DNA from: Saksenaea vasiformis B4078
Taxonomy: Eukaryota; Mucoromycota; Mucoromycetes; Mucorales; Saksenaeaceae
DNA: 29,278 nucleotides
Direction: 5' to 3'
Assembly (NCBI GenBank): GCA_000697055.1
Contig: JNDT01001310.1
Coordinates: 1 to 29,278 of the forward strand
In this document: positions 1 through 8,480 of the stretch, in pieces
Numbering within the stretch: the stretch's first letter is position 1
Layout: each line of letters begins with the position of its first letter
Made by a program: the position numbers and the translations under genes
The notes under the pieces: model-generated
What the model saw: only the letters and a program-made list of their open reading frames with translations
Database searches by the model: none
What the model was told of the DNA's origin: nothing

Positions 1-23
1 AGGTTCAAATCCTGTTGTCGACG
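1..23 (+). tRNA. 3' end of a tRNA, probably tRNA-Ser (cut by window start)
   Basis: The window opens inside a T arm: the T loop TTCAAAT is flanked by AGG and CCTGT, followed by a 7-nt acceptor strand TGTCGAC (16-22), a G discriminator (23) and TTTAATT as a weak Pol III stop. The T arm and the G discriminator resemble eukaryotic tRNA-Ser, whose T arm commonly reads GCAGGTTCAAATCCTGC. The anticodon lies outside the window, so the serine identity is an inference; if right, the missing 5' acceptor strand should be GTCGACA. Confidence 0.55.
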
Positions 24-1230
24 TTTAATTGCGAGCCCGATGGGTTAAGCTTTTGCTATTTTTGGAAATTGTGCCGGACCCTTACCCTGTCGGACCTGTG
101 GAATTCCTGCCCAATGAAACGGCAAAACATCACAGCAACCTTTTTGGAGTAGCGACCACAGACTACACCTTGGATGGCAGTAAAGAAGTTTACTGCAACG
201 CATATGATTGCTGCGAGACTGATAACATGATAGCTGCAGCAGCAGCTGCGTGACAATAGAAAAGAATATAAATACAGTAGAATTAGACAAGAAATAAAAC
301 AACAGGTTTTTACTATCTTTTATTTTGTTTAACTATCGTTGGGGATCTCAAGTGGATTTGACCGTGAACTATTTAGGGGAAGAAAATCCAGGCCCTAGAA
401 GTTATTCCGCATACGACATTTTTTCTTCTTGCGGGATTTGAGTGTCGTCCCAAAAATCTGTTCTGCCTAATTTGGACACCAAACGAACAACGATGTCCGC
501 GCCACATCTTTTTAGCAAGTTACACGTCCTCCAGTGGCACAACGGCATGAACACTCTTTTGGTATACTCGGTCATTGTCTCGTTTTATCACTTCGCAAGC
601 TCTCCTCGTATCTTTACCATTTCTAATCTCTATCCGTTATCCTCTTTAGTATGATTATCCGAATATCTTTAGTATAAATATCCCAGTAGCGTAAAGCAAA
701 ATAAAACTATCATTCATTCGCTCTATTTTCTTGTCTCTTTTATTTTGCACACTATTTAAGTAGTCTTCCGTGGCCATTGATTGGATCAGCCAAAAAGAAG
801 TACGACATGAGTTCTCGATTAGAACCCTCTTTTTGGTAATAATCAGGGTCACTGGGGATCAAAAATCCCAAAGGAAACAGAAGATACCTTTATTGCAGTG
901 AACTATTTTGATACATTTTTTAAAAAAAATATATGTGTGTGGTCAAAACGAAAAGAAATGGAGATAGGATCCTGCAGAGTATCTTTGATGGATTCTTAGA
1001 GATACTATCGTTGCGTTTGTCAAAGATTTATGTTATCGTTTGTGGTTTGCACAATGACGATACGCCTACCGTCTGTATGTTCCGTTGTTTCGATCGAAGA
1101 CTCGGAAGAAATGGAGGACATGTAGACGCACTGCTTACTGAATGGAATTTTACGCTATTCTCTACAATTTTGTGACCATGAATATGCTGCCATTAGTACA
1201 TTCAATTGGCAACAGATTAGTACAGAACGT
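24..1230. other. Gene-poor stretch before the first LTR
   Basis: I see no supportable gene here. A 74-codon reading frame at 29-253 ends in a GCA/GCT run coding for alanines and is followed by AATAAA-like sequence near 293-298. It has no recognisable domain and starts only 6 bp after the tRNA, so I do not call it. The rest is AT-rich with short interrupted frames. Confidence 0.5.
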
Positions 1231-1472
1231 TGTAGCGTGCTATTTTTTACTCTCAGGCAATCTTGCCGCTATTTCTATTTTTCTCAATGACATCGACATT
1301 ATTTTATTTTTCTTTTCTTTCTTGTTCTTTTAGTGGAACACTCTAGCTGCTATCATTAGGCTCTCAAAATCTCATACAAATCGACATCCACTCTGACAAC
1401 GGCACATGGCCTCTGGTATTACCCCCAATGGACCCCACAAACTCTATCCAAAGGCACATCCACTCAAAACCG

Positions 1473-1613
1473 CATACAATCGAAACCGCATACGATCCAA
1501 AGTACATACGATTCGAAGTACATACGATCCGAAGTACATACGATCCAACGTGCATATAATCCAAAGCCATATGATCCAAGATGCATACGATCCAAAACGC
1601 ATACGATTGAACC
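1473..1613 (+). repeat. 16-bp tandem array inside LTR copy 1 (about 9 units)
   Basis: Degenerate units of the form CATACGATCCAAAGTA are repeated head to tail about nine times, 85-225 bp upstream of the TATA box of the LTR. The equivalent array in copy 2 has one unit fewer. The position suggests repeated upstream activator sites in the LTR promoter; this is inference. Confidence 0.85.
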
Positions 1614-1998
1614 AATTACTTGCCGTCATTATCCATTCGAGCCATGATAGACGAGATGTTCTTCCACTTGGCGAAATTATTTTCTATCGATCTATCTTAT
1701 ATAAATACCCCTCCAATTCAATGAATAACACATTAGGTTATAACAGCATATTCTTCTCTTGGTTATCTCAAGCCATCTCAAAAGGTCTTTTCCAAAGGTT
1801 TTTCTTTTATTTCTCAAACCGCCTTTTATTGCTCGCCTCCGTTGGTTATTCTCAAGAAACCACCGTTAACCCGAATCTATTGATTTCTTTTCTTTTCTTT
1901 TCTTTTTATTTTACTCTCTGTGTGACAAGCGACGACAATTCCGCTGACCTCTTTTTATTTCCCTTTTTATCTTTGACGAAACTCTTTGCCGATTCAAG

Positions 1999-2046
1999 GT
2001 AACCATATTAACGATCTTACTAACGATCATATTCTATTTTATCCAG
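1999..2046 (+). other. Intron-like segment in the LTR leader, copy 1
   Basis: The 48-bp segment begins GTAACC after CAAG, contains a perfect TACTAAC branch-point box (2018-2024) and ends ATCCAG, with 23 nt between the branch A and the final G. Size and signals match the introns of nearby host genes. Copy 2 keeps the donor, branch box and acceptor unchanged (9427-9474). It lies downstream of the TATA box, so it would be a leader intron of the element transcript. Confidence 0.7.
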
Positions 2047-2305
2047 ATCTCTTTGGATATTGTCAATACCGACAACAGTTACTCTATTCAACTTTTTCTT
2101 TTTCTTTCTTCAAACTTTACCGCTTAACCAAGTCTTGGTGTTTGACTTAAATCTACATCTGTTGCTCACTCAATTCCGAACTTTTCTATTAACGAACATT
2201 ACTCAACTGATACCTTTACCAACAATCACCGTCATCCAGCTTACGCTACGACAACACTTGGAACAATACTATCCATATACAGCAATTGGAAAATACAGCG
2301 TAACA

Positions 2306-2664
2306 ACGTCTGCACAAAATGAAATTTTTGCTGAGGCGTCAAGGATCCTTCAGAGATCGTCAGTACAATGAAGAAAGTGGACAGTTTTAATAAAAGTAAT
2401 AATCTCTTCAGAGCGACTCCAATATCGGCCGCTCAGTACCCCACCTGGAAAAAAGAAAGGAAGAAATTTTTTGGTGCAGCTTTCAGCCGAAACCAACGCA
2501 AGATAAGCTATTGACTGGCGTAAACGCGTCTTAAAGACGCCGGAAAGTTTAATTTCTCGTAGTCCCAAACTTTCTTCATTGAAGGCAAACGATTACATTA
2601 ACATCTGCTGAGATAATTGATGTTACATTAAATGGACGAACAGTACCATAGAGTATCAATAACT
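2306..2664. other. Intergenic stretch between LTR copy 1 and the LRR-like gene
   Basis: Contains the putative target-site duplicate at its left edge and otherwise no reading frame or motif I can support. Confidence 0.4.
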
Positions 2665-3915
2665 TTATTTTACTAAAGCAGCCGTTTCTTCCCAGTATAT
2701 TTTAATACGCCTCAAACGAGGTTTGTTTTTCTGTTTACAACACTCATTCAGCCATTGGGTAACTTGTGGACCTACATTATTATCTTGTCCGCAAAAATGC
2801 AGATACAATACTTGCAGTTCCTGTAGATCCTTTTCCCAATTGATTACAGATCCAGATCTCCATTCGCACAGTAAGTCAGCCTTGATCCATCTATGATATG
2901 CAATATCCCAGAATCTCAGTTTTCTCAATCCACGCGAGATGATGGATAATGTTCGCGGCCCTTCTGTTGCAGTAAAGCAGCCAGCTGTAGACAACGACGA
3001 AAGGTTAGGAAGAGTTGTGACAATGAGATAGGCGATAGATGTTGAAGGGAGAAAAGGCCGTACAAACGAGATGTTGAGGGACACCAATGTCATTGACAAT
3101 GGAGTGTAAAGGATATACCGTCGTCTCCAGTCCACATTGGAAGTTAAAACGTTTAATATGCGCTGGAGATGGAAAGAGCATTCGTCTTCTTGTTGCTCAA
3201 CATCAAAAATATATCCATCTGGATATTTATCATCAATGCTATCTGCTACCTCCTCCCAATCGTCTTTGATCTCTTCTTGCATATGCTGTTTTTCCATGGA
3301 AGTGACTTTCCAGAAAGCCTGTATCAACTTTGTCATCGAAATAGTCGCATTTTCTAGATTGAGCTCGGAGTAGGGCGTGTCTTCGAATAATCCCAGAAGC
3401 TGATTTGTCAAACTGGTGTCTGCAAGCACTTTCTGCTTCACGTTAATAGCGAGTAGCTTGAATTGCTTTGTCCAGTATGTTGAATGAGCGCCAAAGTCGT
3501 TTACGATGTGATGAGAAAGTTGTCGGGCACACGTAGAGCATAGCGTTGAAATCCCTGCAGGTTCTCTTGTCGCTCGTCGTTGCGCTACTGTGTCTTTAGC
3601 TTTAGGGATCCATGACGAGGGAGGTGGAGGTCCCGCTGCAGAGATAGGTAGCGATGCTGCTGTTTTTCCTGCTGATTCCCATGGTGTCAACCATACAGGC
3701 GAGCTGGCGAACTGACTATTATCTGCAAGTGATTTATCTCGTTGAAGTTGCCGGTTTTTCTCAGCACGAGCTTGTTCAATCCGTAGTTTTGCAAGCTTGC
3801 TAGTCACCGATAGTGAGGAAGTCGAAGTTGTATCAGGATTAGTGGAACGATCGGGCTCTCTTGAAGTTGTGGCAAAATGCTTAAGTTTGTTTTTCAATTT
3901 TCGACCTTGCGTCAT
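2665..3915 (-). CDS. Hypothetical protein with leucine-rich-repeat-like C-terminal half
   Basis: A single-exon gene of 416 aa starting at ATG 3915. The N-terminus is basic and polar (residues 1-75), followed by a Pro-rich linker (AGPPPPSSW near residue 95) and a CxxC pair (LCSTC near 125-128). A helical, acidic middle follows (about 190-250). The last 160 residues show irregular leucine-rich repeats (SMTLVSLNISF, LPNLSSLSTAGC, LRKLRFWDIAYHRW, LQELQVLYLHFCG, PRLRRIKIYW), like the solenoid part of fungal LRR or F-box-type proteins. No F-box or other named domain is visible, so I assign no function. The TAA stop is embedded in a minus-strand AATAAA (2664-2669), so a polyadenylation signal overlaps the stop codon. 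The upstream neighbour on the plus strand is the doubtful small ORF at 4171. Confidence 0.75.
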   Translation of the reverse strand: MTQGRKLKNKLKHFATTSREPDRSTNPDTTSTSSLSVTSKLAKLRIEQARAEKNRQLQRDKSLADNSQFASSPVWLTPWESAGKTAASLPISAAGPPPPSSWIPKAKDTVAQRRATREPAGISTLCSTCARQLSHHIVNDFGAHSTYWTKQFKLLAINVKQKVLADTSLTNQLLGLFEDTPYSELNLENATISMTKLIQAFWKVTSMEKQHMQEEIKDDWEEVADSIDDKYPDGYIFDVEQQEDECSFHLQRILNVLTSNVDWRRRYILYTPLSMTLVSLNISFVRPFLPSTSIAYLIVTTLPNLSSLSTAGCFTATEGPRTLSIISRGLRKLRFWDIAYHRWIKADLLCEWRSGSVINWEKDLQELQVLYLHFCGQDNNVGPQVTQWLNECCKQKNKPRLRRIKIYWEETAALVK

Positions 3916-4170
3916 AGCAATGCGAGGAAGAAAAATGCCGCAAATGGGAAATCCTGGTTGAACGGTCTTTATCTTAGAAACAAATCACCCGTGTCATATG
4001 AAGTAGAGCTTATACCGAAATAAGTTTGTTGATCACCATTAGACGGTTGTTTGAACCTTGGTCTTATTGTTGGAAAGCGGGTACTTTGATATCCAGATGC
4101 GTCGAGAAAGCCTGAAATCGGAAAGCGGACTATTATGCAAGTAGTCAAGCTAAGCTATTAATCGCAGGTT

Positions 4171-4359
4171 ATGTCAGAAGGAGATGCAATCCAGACACTT
4201 GCACATTGTTATGAGCTAGTTAAACGTGAACTAAATTGGCTATCTGAACAACCAATCTGCTATCAGTTACTGTACACTGAAAATTGGAGACGTAAATGTC
4301 TGTGTTTTCTTAAAGCATGTCTCCATAAGAGCTGTTGCTTTACAGAACCAGCTTTTTGA
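4171..4359 (+). CDS. Small hypothetical ORF, doubtful
   Basis: An ATG opens a 62-codon frame beginning MSEGDAIQTLAHCYELVKR, which looks helical and soluble. A 54-bp GT..AG segment near its end (donor GTAAATG after AATTGGAGAC, acceptor GCTTTACAG) would, if spliced, shorten the product to about 43 aa. It fits between the divergent LRR-like gene and the 3' end of COA3, where a small gene is plausible. I recognise no family and the frame is short, so it may be non-coding or one exon of a gene whose other exons I cannot place. Confidence 0.25.
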   Translation: MSEGDAIQTLAHCYELVKRELNWLSEQPICYQLLYTENWRRKCLCFLKACLHKSCCFTEPAF

Positions 4360-4460
4360 TTGATGTATCGGCAATAATATACTATTCCTCTTAGCAAAAA
4401 TAAGTAACAAGTAGTTTTGGGCAGTCAGTCGATCGGTAGTCGTCATATACAATTCATAGT

Positions 4461-4769
4461 TTATTGGCTATTTTTCTCCCTCTCTTGCTTGGTGATGTCG
4501 TGTACTCCAGGGAATGTATTTGGCAAGGGGACGTCGCTAAAATCGTCTTGCTTAACAGCAAAAAGGGCATATGAATCTATATAGAATAGACGTCAATATC
4601 GAGGTACCACAATTGCTGTTGTAAACCTACAGACGCCACCGACAAATGTAATCAAACCAGCAAGGGTCGCAATGTTGCGAATCTGGAAAGGCTTCCGAGT
4701 TCGCTGCAATGCGGGTGTGAATCCACCTTTTGGATGAGAGTAAAGCTTTTCGCGAGTTGGTGCTGTCAT
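4461..4769 (-). CDS. COA3: Cytochrome c oxidase assembly factor 3 (COA3), 2 exons
   Basis: Exons 4631-4769 and 4461-4576 are joined across a 54-bp intron (GTAGGT..TATATAG), giving 84 aa. The order is a short polar N-terminus, the motif TPALQRTRKPFQIRN, one membrane segment (ATLAGLITFVGGVYSYALFA, roughly residues 34-53), and an acidic tail QDDFSDVPLPNTF ending KQEREKNSQ. This is the COA3/CCDC56 pattern: an R/K-P-F-x-I-x-N lead, one helix with GGVY, then a Q-DDF-DV tail. In that family the protein sits in the mitochondrial inner membrane and stabilises newly made COX1 with COX14. The intron splits the GGVY tyrosine codon and the frame restores the motif exactly, which supports the splice sites. 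The start is ATG 4769 (MTAPTREKL). The gene is divergent from NUP54, 131 bp between start codons. Confidence 0.9.
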
Positions 4770-4900
4770 GGGGAACCCTGTCAAGCGTCTGGAGACCCCT
4801 CCATTCTTCTCAATTCAGCAAATTATAAGTGGCTTAGCGTCGCTGCATCATTTTCTACCTGAATTCCGGTTCGTGTCTCCCAAGCTTCTTTTCTGCACCG
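4770..4900. promoter_or_regulatory. 131-bp divergent promoter region of COA3 and NUP54
   Basis: Both 5' untranslated regions and any shared promoter must fit between ATG 4769 (minus) and ATG 4901 (plus), unless transcripts start inside the opposite gene. There is an AT-rich patch (AATTATAA near 4820) but no clear TATA box. Confidence 0.5.
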
Positions 4901-6689
4901 ATGGCATTCGCTTCAACAAATACAACACCATTTGGCGCGACGAACACTGGATTCGGAGGCGCCTCTGGATTCTCCTCATTCGGTAGTACAACCGCTGCAA
5001 CTTCAGCGACAACTCCTGCGTTTGGAACAGCAGGCGCTCAGACCACAGGTTTTGGAGGAACTGGCGGATTTGGTTCACTCGGGACATCAACTGCTACGAC
5101 ATCGGCATCTACCACAGCTTTTGGAGCACCAGCTACCCAAACTACAGGATTCGGAGGTACCGGTGGATTCGGTAACTTCGGCACATCAGCAGCAACTTCA
5201 GCTCCTACTGCGACATTCGGTGCAACAAATACTCAGAGCACTGGTCTTGGAGGAACATCCGGATTTCCCTCTTTTGGCACATCGAATGCTACGACAACAG
5301 CACCATCAACTACATTCGGTTCTTTAGGCACACAGAACACTGGCATCGGAGGCATGGGGGGTTTCTCCTTCGGTACATCAGCTGCAACATCGGCGCCCAC
5401 AACTACAGCATTTGGTACAGCAGGTACCCAAAAAACAGGATTTGGGGGTACTGGAGGCTTTTCATTTGGTACATCAAATACTGGACTTGGCGGCACGGCT
5501 ACCTCAGGCATCGGAAGCACGAGTCTTTTTGGACAGGCAAACAAACCCGGCGCATTTTCTTTAGGATCTGGTGAGGACCGACTGCTGACTACGTAAAAGT
5601 ATCATACCAATCATGTTTTCTTAGGTCTTACAAACACTAGCAATATGACAAAGGAGAACAGAGATCGGATGATATGGGAACTTCTTGTCCAGGCAGATCA
5701 AGAAGCACGCCGCACAGAACAGATATCACTAGATCAGCGCTACGAACCGACAAATGTATGGCAAGCGTTGGCTTTGCTAAAGGCATGGTGGGATCCTGCG
5801 TCCCCGCTTTGCCGTTTCAGATATTACTTTTACAACAAAGTCAATCCTCAAGAAGTACATCTTTATCAGAAACCCGCAAATCATGACACCAAAGCTTGGG
5901 AAGATGCTCAAAAAGCAAATCCTGATCCAACAAGGTATGTCAGAGCTTTACCAATTATTCTGTATAGCCAACGTTCAATTACATTAGCATGGTGCCTGCG
6001 TTAGCGGTAGGTTTTGGCGATGTCGTGAAGAGAATGGAGGCACAAGGAAAACAGGCCGAGGCGCATGAGGTTAAGTTGCAGGTAAGGTGAAGGGAAAATG
6101 GATGGTCGGGTTGAATTAAATTGTCTACAGGAGCTGGAGGCGAAAGTGAAAAAGCTCCAACAGTCATCCGTTGTCGACACTGCGGCAAAGATTATGGAGT
6201 ACAAACAAAAACACATGGAATTAGCGCAGCGCGTTGTCAAGGCATGTTTATTTTGCTTAATGACAGCCACCGTACTTACAACGTAAATGTAGATTCTCAA
6301 ACAAGCAACAGTCCTTGGCCATAAGGGACACTCTATAACACAGCAAGAAGAAGAGACACGAGCCCGATTTGAAAACCTGCAGGATCAACTGCGACGATCA
6401 GAGCAATTCCACGGAAAACTCAGTCAGATGTGGGCTCAGTTACAGTGGATCAAGGAGTCTGGGCGAAAGTATGGTAAAATTGATGGTGTAGATGAATGGG
6501 ATGCTGTTCGAGCTGATGACATGCAAGAAATAACAAAGGTAAATGGGCTTGTGCTATATATCTTGCTGTAGTTAACATGGACAATAGATATTGGAAGAAC
6601 AGCAGAAAGGAATCCAGCACGTAATTGAAACTTTAAAAAAGGATGCTGCAGAAATAGAGATGTTAACAGATATCCAGCATATGCGCTAA
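4901..6689 (+). CDS. NUP54: Nucleoporin NUP54 (yeast Nup57 homologue), 6 exons
   Basis: Exons 4901-5570, 5625-5934, 5988-6081, 6131-6241, 6293-6538 and 6588-6689 give 510 aa, close to the animal NUP54 length. Residues 1-223 are an FG-repeat domain (TGFGG, AFGT, SFGTS units rich in Thr, Ser and Ala). The NUP54 alpha/beta region follows, with YYFYNKVNPQEVHLYQKP (about 290-307), NPDPTSMVPALAVGFGDV and then a helical C-terminal part (about 360-510) with LSQMWAQLQWIKESG. In the family this part forms the NUP62-NUP58-NUP54 coiled-coil trimer of the central channel, and the FG part makes the permeability barrier. All junctions keep frame. The fourth intron (6242-6292) starts GC instead of GT. AATAAA lies at 6695-6700. 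The gene diverges from COA3 and converges on mS38. Confidence 0.95.
6242..6292 (+). other. GC-AG intron in NUP54
   Basis: The junction reads GTCAAG|GCATGT ... AATGTAG|ATTCTC. Using the GT four bases further on (GCAT|GTTTAT) puts a stop codon in the next exon. The GC donor gives QRVVKILKQATVLGHKG, which matches the helical NUP54 core. Apart from the C at +2, the exon side (CAAG) is a strong donor, as is usual for GC-AG introns. Confidence 0.85.
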
Positions 6690-6763
6690 CCAACAATAAA
6701 AAAGTCTCTGCGTTGCAAATCCACAATCCAATTCTATGCTTGTTTTTTTATGTACACCGTCAT

Positions 6764-7189
6764 CTATTTGCCAAGTCTCTTTCTAAGTGCTCTGGTTTTC
6801 TTTCTCAGCTTTTTGTGCTTGTGCTTGTTCATCTTTAAACGTCTCTTTCGAAGGACGCTCGTTAGTTGGAAACCTTCGGGTTGAGTAGGTGCGGCAGGAG
6901 CGGAGAATGGTCGCATGCGTGCCAAGTGCTCTGAAATGGCGTCTGTCACTGATGCCTTAATCAAAGCTATATTATAATGTGCGGTTAGTCCAGATGTTTT
7001 GATCTACTAGGGGGGAGGCCTACTATTTCTAGCGATGTTCTCGGGTAGACAGGGGGTGGTTATTGCCGTTGCCAACGCATTTTGGTTACGTGCTTCAAAG
7101 GACGCCATGGAACACATGAGGCGACGGTTTGGTAGTCGCAGAGCCGCGACGCCACGGGCAAGAAGTTGGTGCACTCTTCCAGCCAGCAT
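6764..7189 (-). CDS. Mitochondrial small ribosomal subunit protein mS38 (COX24/AURKAIP1 family), 2 exons
   Basis: Exons 7024-7189 and 6764-6966 are joined over a 57-bp intron (GTAGGC donor, GGACTAACC branch, AATATAG acceptor), giving 122 aa. The C-terminus, SVLRKRRLKMNKHKHKKLRK followed by KTRALRKRLGK, is the diagnostic mS38 tail, almost all Lys/Arg. In mitoribosome structures this tail winds into small-subunit rRNA. The N-terminus from ATG 7189 (MLAGRVHQLLARGVAALRLP) is an Arg-rich amphipathic stretch typical of a matrix import signal, which is why I chose it over an in-frame ATG 50 codons upstream. Exon 1 would be capped by an in-frame TAG without splicing. The gene converges on NUP54, 74 bp between stops, so the 3' UTRs probably overlap. 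Yeast COX24 affects COX1 expression, so with COA3 there are two COX1-related genes within 3 kb; that may be chance. Confidence 0.88.
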
Positions 7190-7600
7190 CGGGGAAACGA
7201 GGTAGGTTATGTGTTGTGCTCGGCGAGATTGTTGTGAAGAGACGCCACAAGTTAAGTCACAAGTCCAACAACTCCGACTTGAGCATTTGTTCGGGTCCTG
7301 TGCGACAGGGGGAAAATGGCGGAGAGCGCACTTCCACATGATGTGGCCAACGTATCATGCGCGCAAATAGTGCACAAAGGGCTGCTTCGAACAGTAAACT
7401 TTACTTGGACCTGCAGTTCCAAATACTGTTAAGATCCGCTCACAATGCTAGATTTTGTGTGAACATTCGCATCAAATAAATGTTACATTCAAGTTGAATA
7501 AATTTAGCGCTGGAAAGCAATTGAGTCTTTGCACTGAGAAGTAGTTCGTTTTGCGTTAACGCAAGGAATATTTCGCGCCTGTACAACCTGGGTTATGCAT
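7190..7600. other. Upstream region of mS38
   Basis: This should hold the mS38 promoter and 5' UTR. Short open frames here have no recognisable domain, and nothing else can be supported. Confidence 0.4.
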
Positions 7601-8290
7601 CATGGTATTCCAGAGACGGTTTTCCGGTATCCCATCGAAAGCAGTAAATATCTTACGATAAAGGACAAGATGGTCAGTATTCAAAGGGGCGCAGGAATTT
7701 CCTTTCTTTTTCTTTGACTTTGTCTTCTTCATAAAGACATCCCGGTAAGGGTGTCAATTTTTCATCGCGTATATAGGATCGTTCATGTCTCTATCTATCA
7801 TTTCAGCATGCATGATTCTTATCTCAAACCATCTCGGCTGTGGTGTAGTTCCTGTCCAACACCACGTAAGTAACTGTCATCTCCCGCAGCGTCACTTATT
7901 TTCCACGACAAAACGTCGCCAGACGCTTCATCGCTTCAAGTCCTCTGCAGTATTTTGATTATTGGCAGCCTCGCCAGGTTCCTTCCGCGTCGCTTCCACC
8001 CGGCGAGGGTGCAGGATAAAAGCTGTGGTTATGTGGGATTACATTGTGATAAGTAAAAAGACATCAAAACATCTTTCATTTACTAATCATGGGTAATTTT
8101 TTATGCTGCTCGAATAATTACCCATCCATCGAGGGCCAAATTGATGTAAGTAGACGTATGATCTTGTTGCCAATTCATTAGCTGATGATCATGTATTTTA
8201 CTTTTCTCTCAGCGCAAATTTGGCTCTTCATGGACGCATGATTTGTTGAGAGTAGCGTAAAAGCCTTTCAATAAGCAGCGACTTCCTCTA
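7600..8290 (+). repeat. Foldback repeat family, copy A
   Basis: About 0.7 kb is recognisably homologous, in inverted orientation, to 16805-17475 (copy B). Anchors include AAAGCAGTAAA with ATATC, CATCCCGGTAAGG..TGTCAATTT, a 20-nt identical block (7930-7949 against 17134-17153, minus) and TTTTTATGCTGC. The last part is a hairpin. The left arm (8096-8145) and right arm (8213-8262) are imperfect inverted repeats sharing ATGCGTCCAT-AAGAGCCAAATTTG, and the loop (8146-8212) begins GTAAGT and ends CTCAG. A TATATA box lies at 7770-7775. Divergence from copy B is high (about a third of positions by eye), so the family is old or constrained. Confidence 0.7.
8089..8260 (+). CDS. Possible small two-exon ORF inside repeat copy A (MGNFLCC...)
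   Basis: ATG 8089 opens exon 8089-8145, beginning MGNFLCCSNNYPSIEGQ. A 67-bp GT..AG segment (8146-8212) follows, then a second exon RKFGSSWTHDLLRVA ending at TAA 8260; the product would be 34 aa. The start MGNFLCC is what an N-myristoylated and palmitoylated protein begins with. Copy B keeps the same frame and splice positions (FLCCPINYASTESQLD, then RKLGSSRTHDFV) but has GTG for ATG. The arms are also inverted repeats, so the frame match may only reflect shared ancestry. I treat coding status as open; it may be the 5' piece of a larger gene cut by the repeat. Confidence 0.25.
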
Positions 8291-8349
8291 AACAGGATTT
8301 CCTTCGGGTACACCAGTAACAGTCCACATGAGCCTCTAAACAAGCTCCG

Positions 8350-8480
8350 TTTATTGAATTATCAGTTTGCTGCCAACTGATGTACTAATAACCGCATATT
8401 CAATTCTTTCTGTCGTGCAGAATTGGCTCCTGAAGGATGCAGCGCTTATATAGCGTAACGTAATAGTGCATTCAATAAGC
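8350..8480 (+). repeat. Foldback repeat, partial unit D
   Basis: TTTATTGAAT at the left and ATTCAATAAGCA at the right flank a shorter version of the copy A hairpin. The left arm ends CAACTGAT, the loop (8382-8420) begins GTACTAAT and ends GTGCAG, and the right arm begins AATTGGCTCCTGAAGGATGCAG. Part of the loop (GCATATTCAATTCTTTC) matches the loop of copy B (GCGTATTCAACTCTTTC), so this is the same family. Confidence 0.6.

Larger units (their letters stand above)
1231..2305 (+). mobile_element. Solo LTR-like element, copy 1
   Basis: A 1,075-bp unit starts TGTAGCG and ends GTAACA. It is about 90 % identical by eye to copy 2 at 8670-9731 in the same orientation, and similarity stops sharply at both edges. 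ACGT at 1227-1230 recurs directly after the element at 2306-2309 (AACGT if the last A is counted), as expected of a target-site duplication. Inside are a 16-bp repeat array (1473-1613), a TATATAAATA box (1698-1707), pyrimidine-rich leader sequence and an intron-like segment (1999-2046). These are LTR-like: TG start, promoter, leader. No gag or pol is nearby, and host genes separate the copies, so each is best read as a solo LTR left by recombination. A 198-codon open frame at 1406-2002 is low-complexity and not conserved in length in copy 2, so it is probably not coding. A non-autonomous element of another class is the alternative. Confidence 0.75.

Noticed and set aside
29..253. 74-codon frame just after the tRNA
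   Set aside because: No domain, starts 6 bp from the tRNA end, and finishes in a simple alanine-codon run.
1473..1613. CRISPR-like array
   Set aside because: Units are contiguous and degenerate without unique spacers, and the sequence is eukaryotic and inside an LTR.
1406..2002. 198-codon open frame in LTR copy 1 (and 169 codons at 8844-9353 in copy 2) as a protein gene
   Set aside because: It translates the 16-bp array and pyrimidine tracts, differs in length between copies, has no domain and crosses the TATA box and leader of the element.
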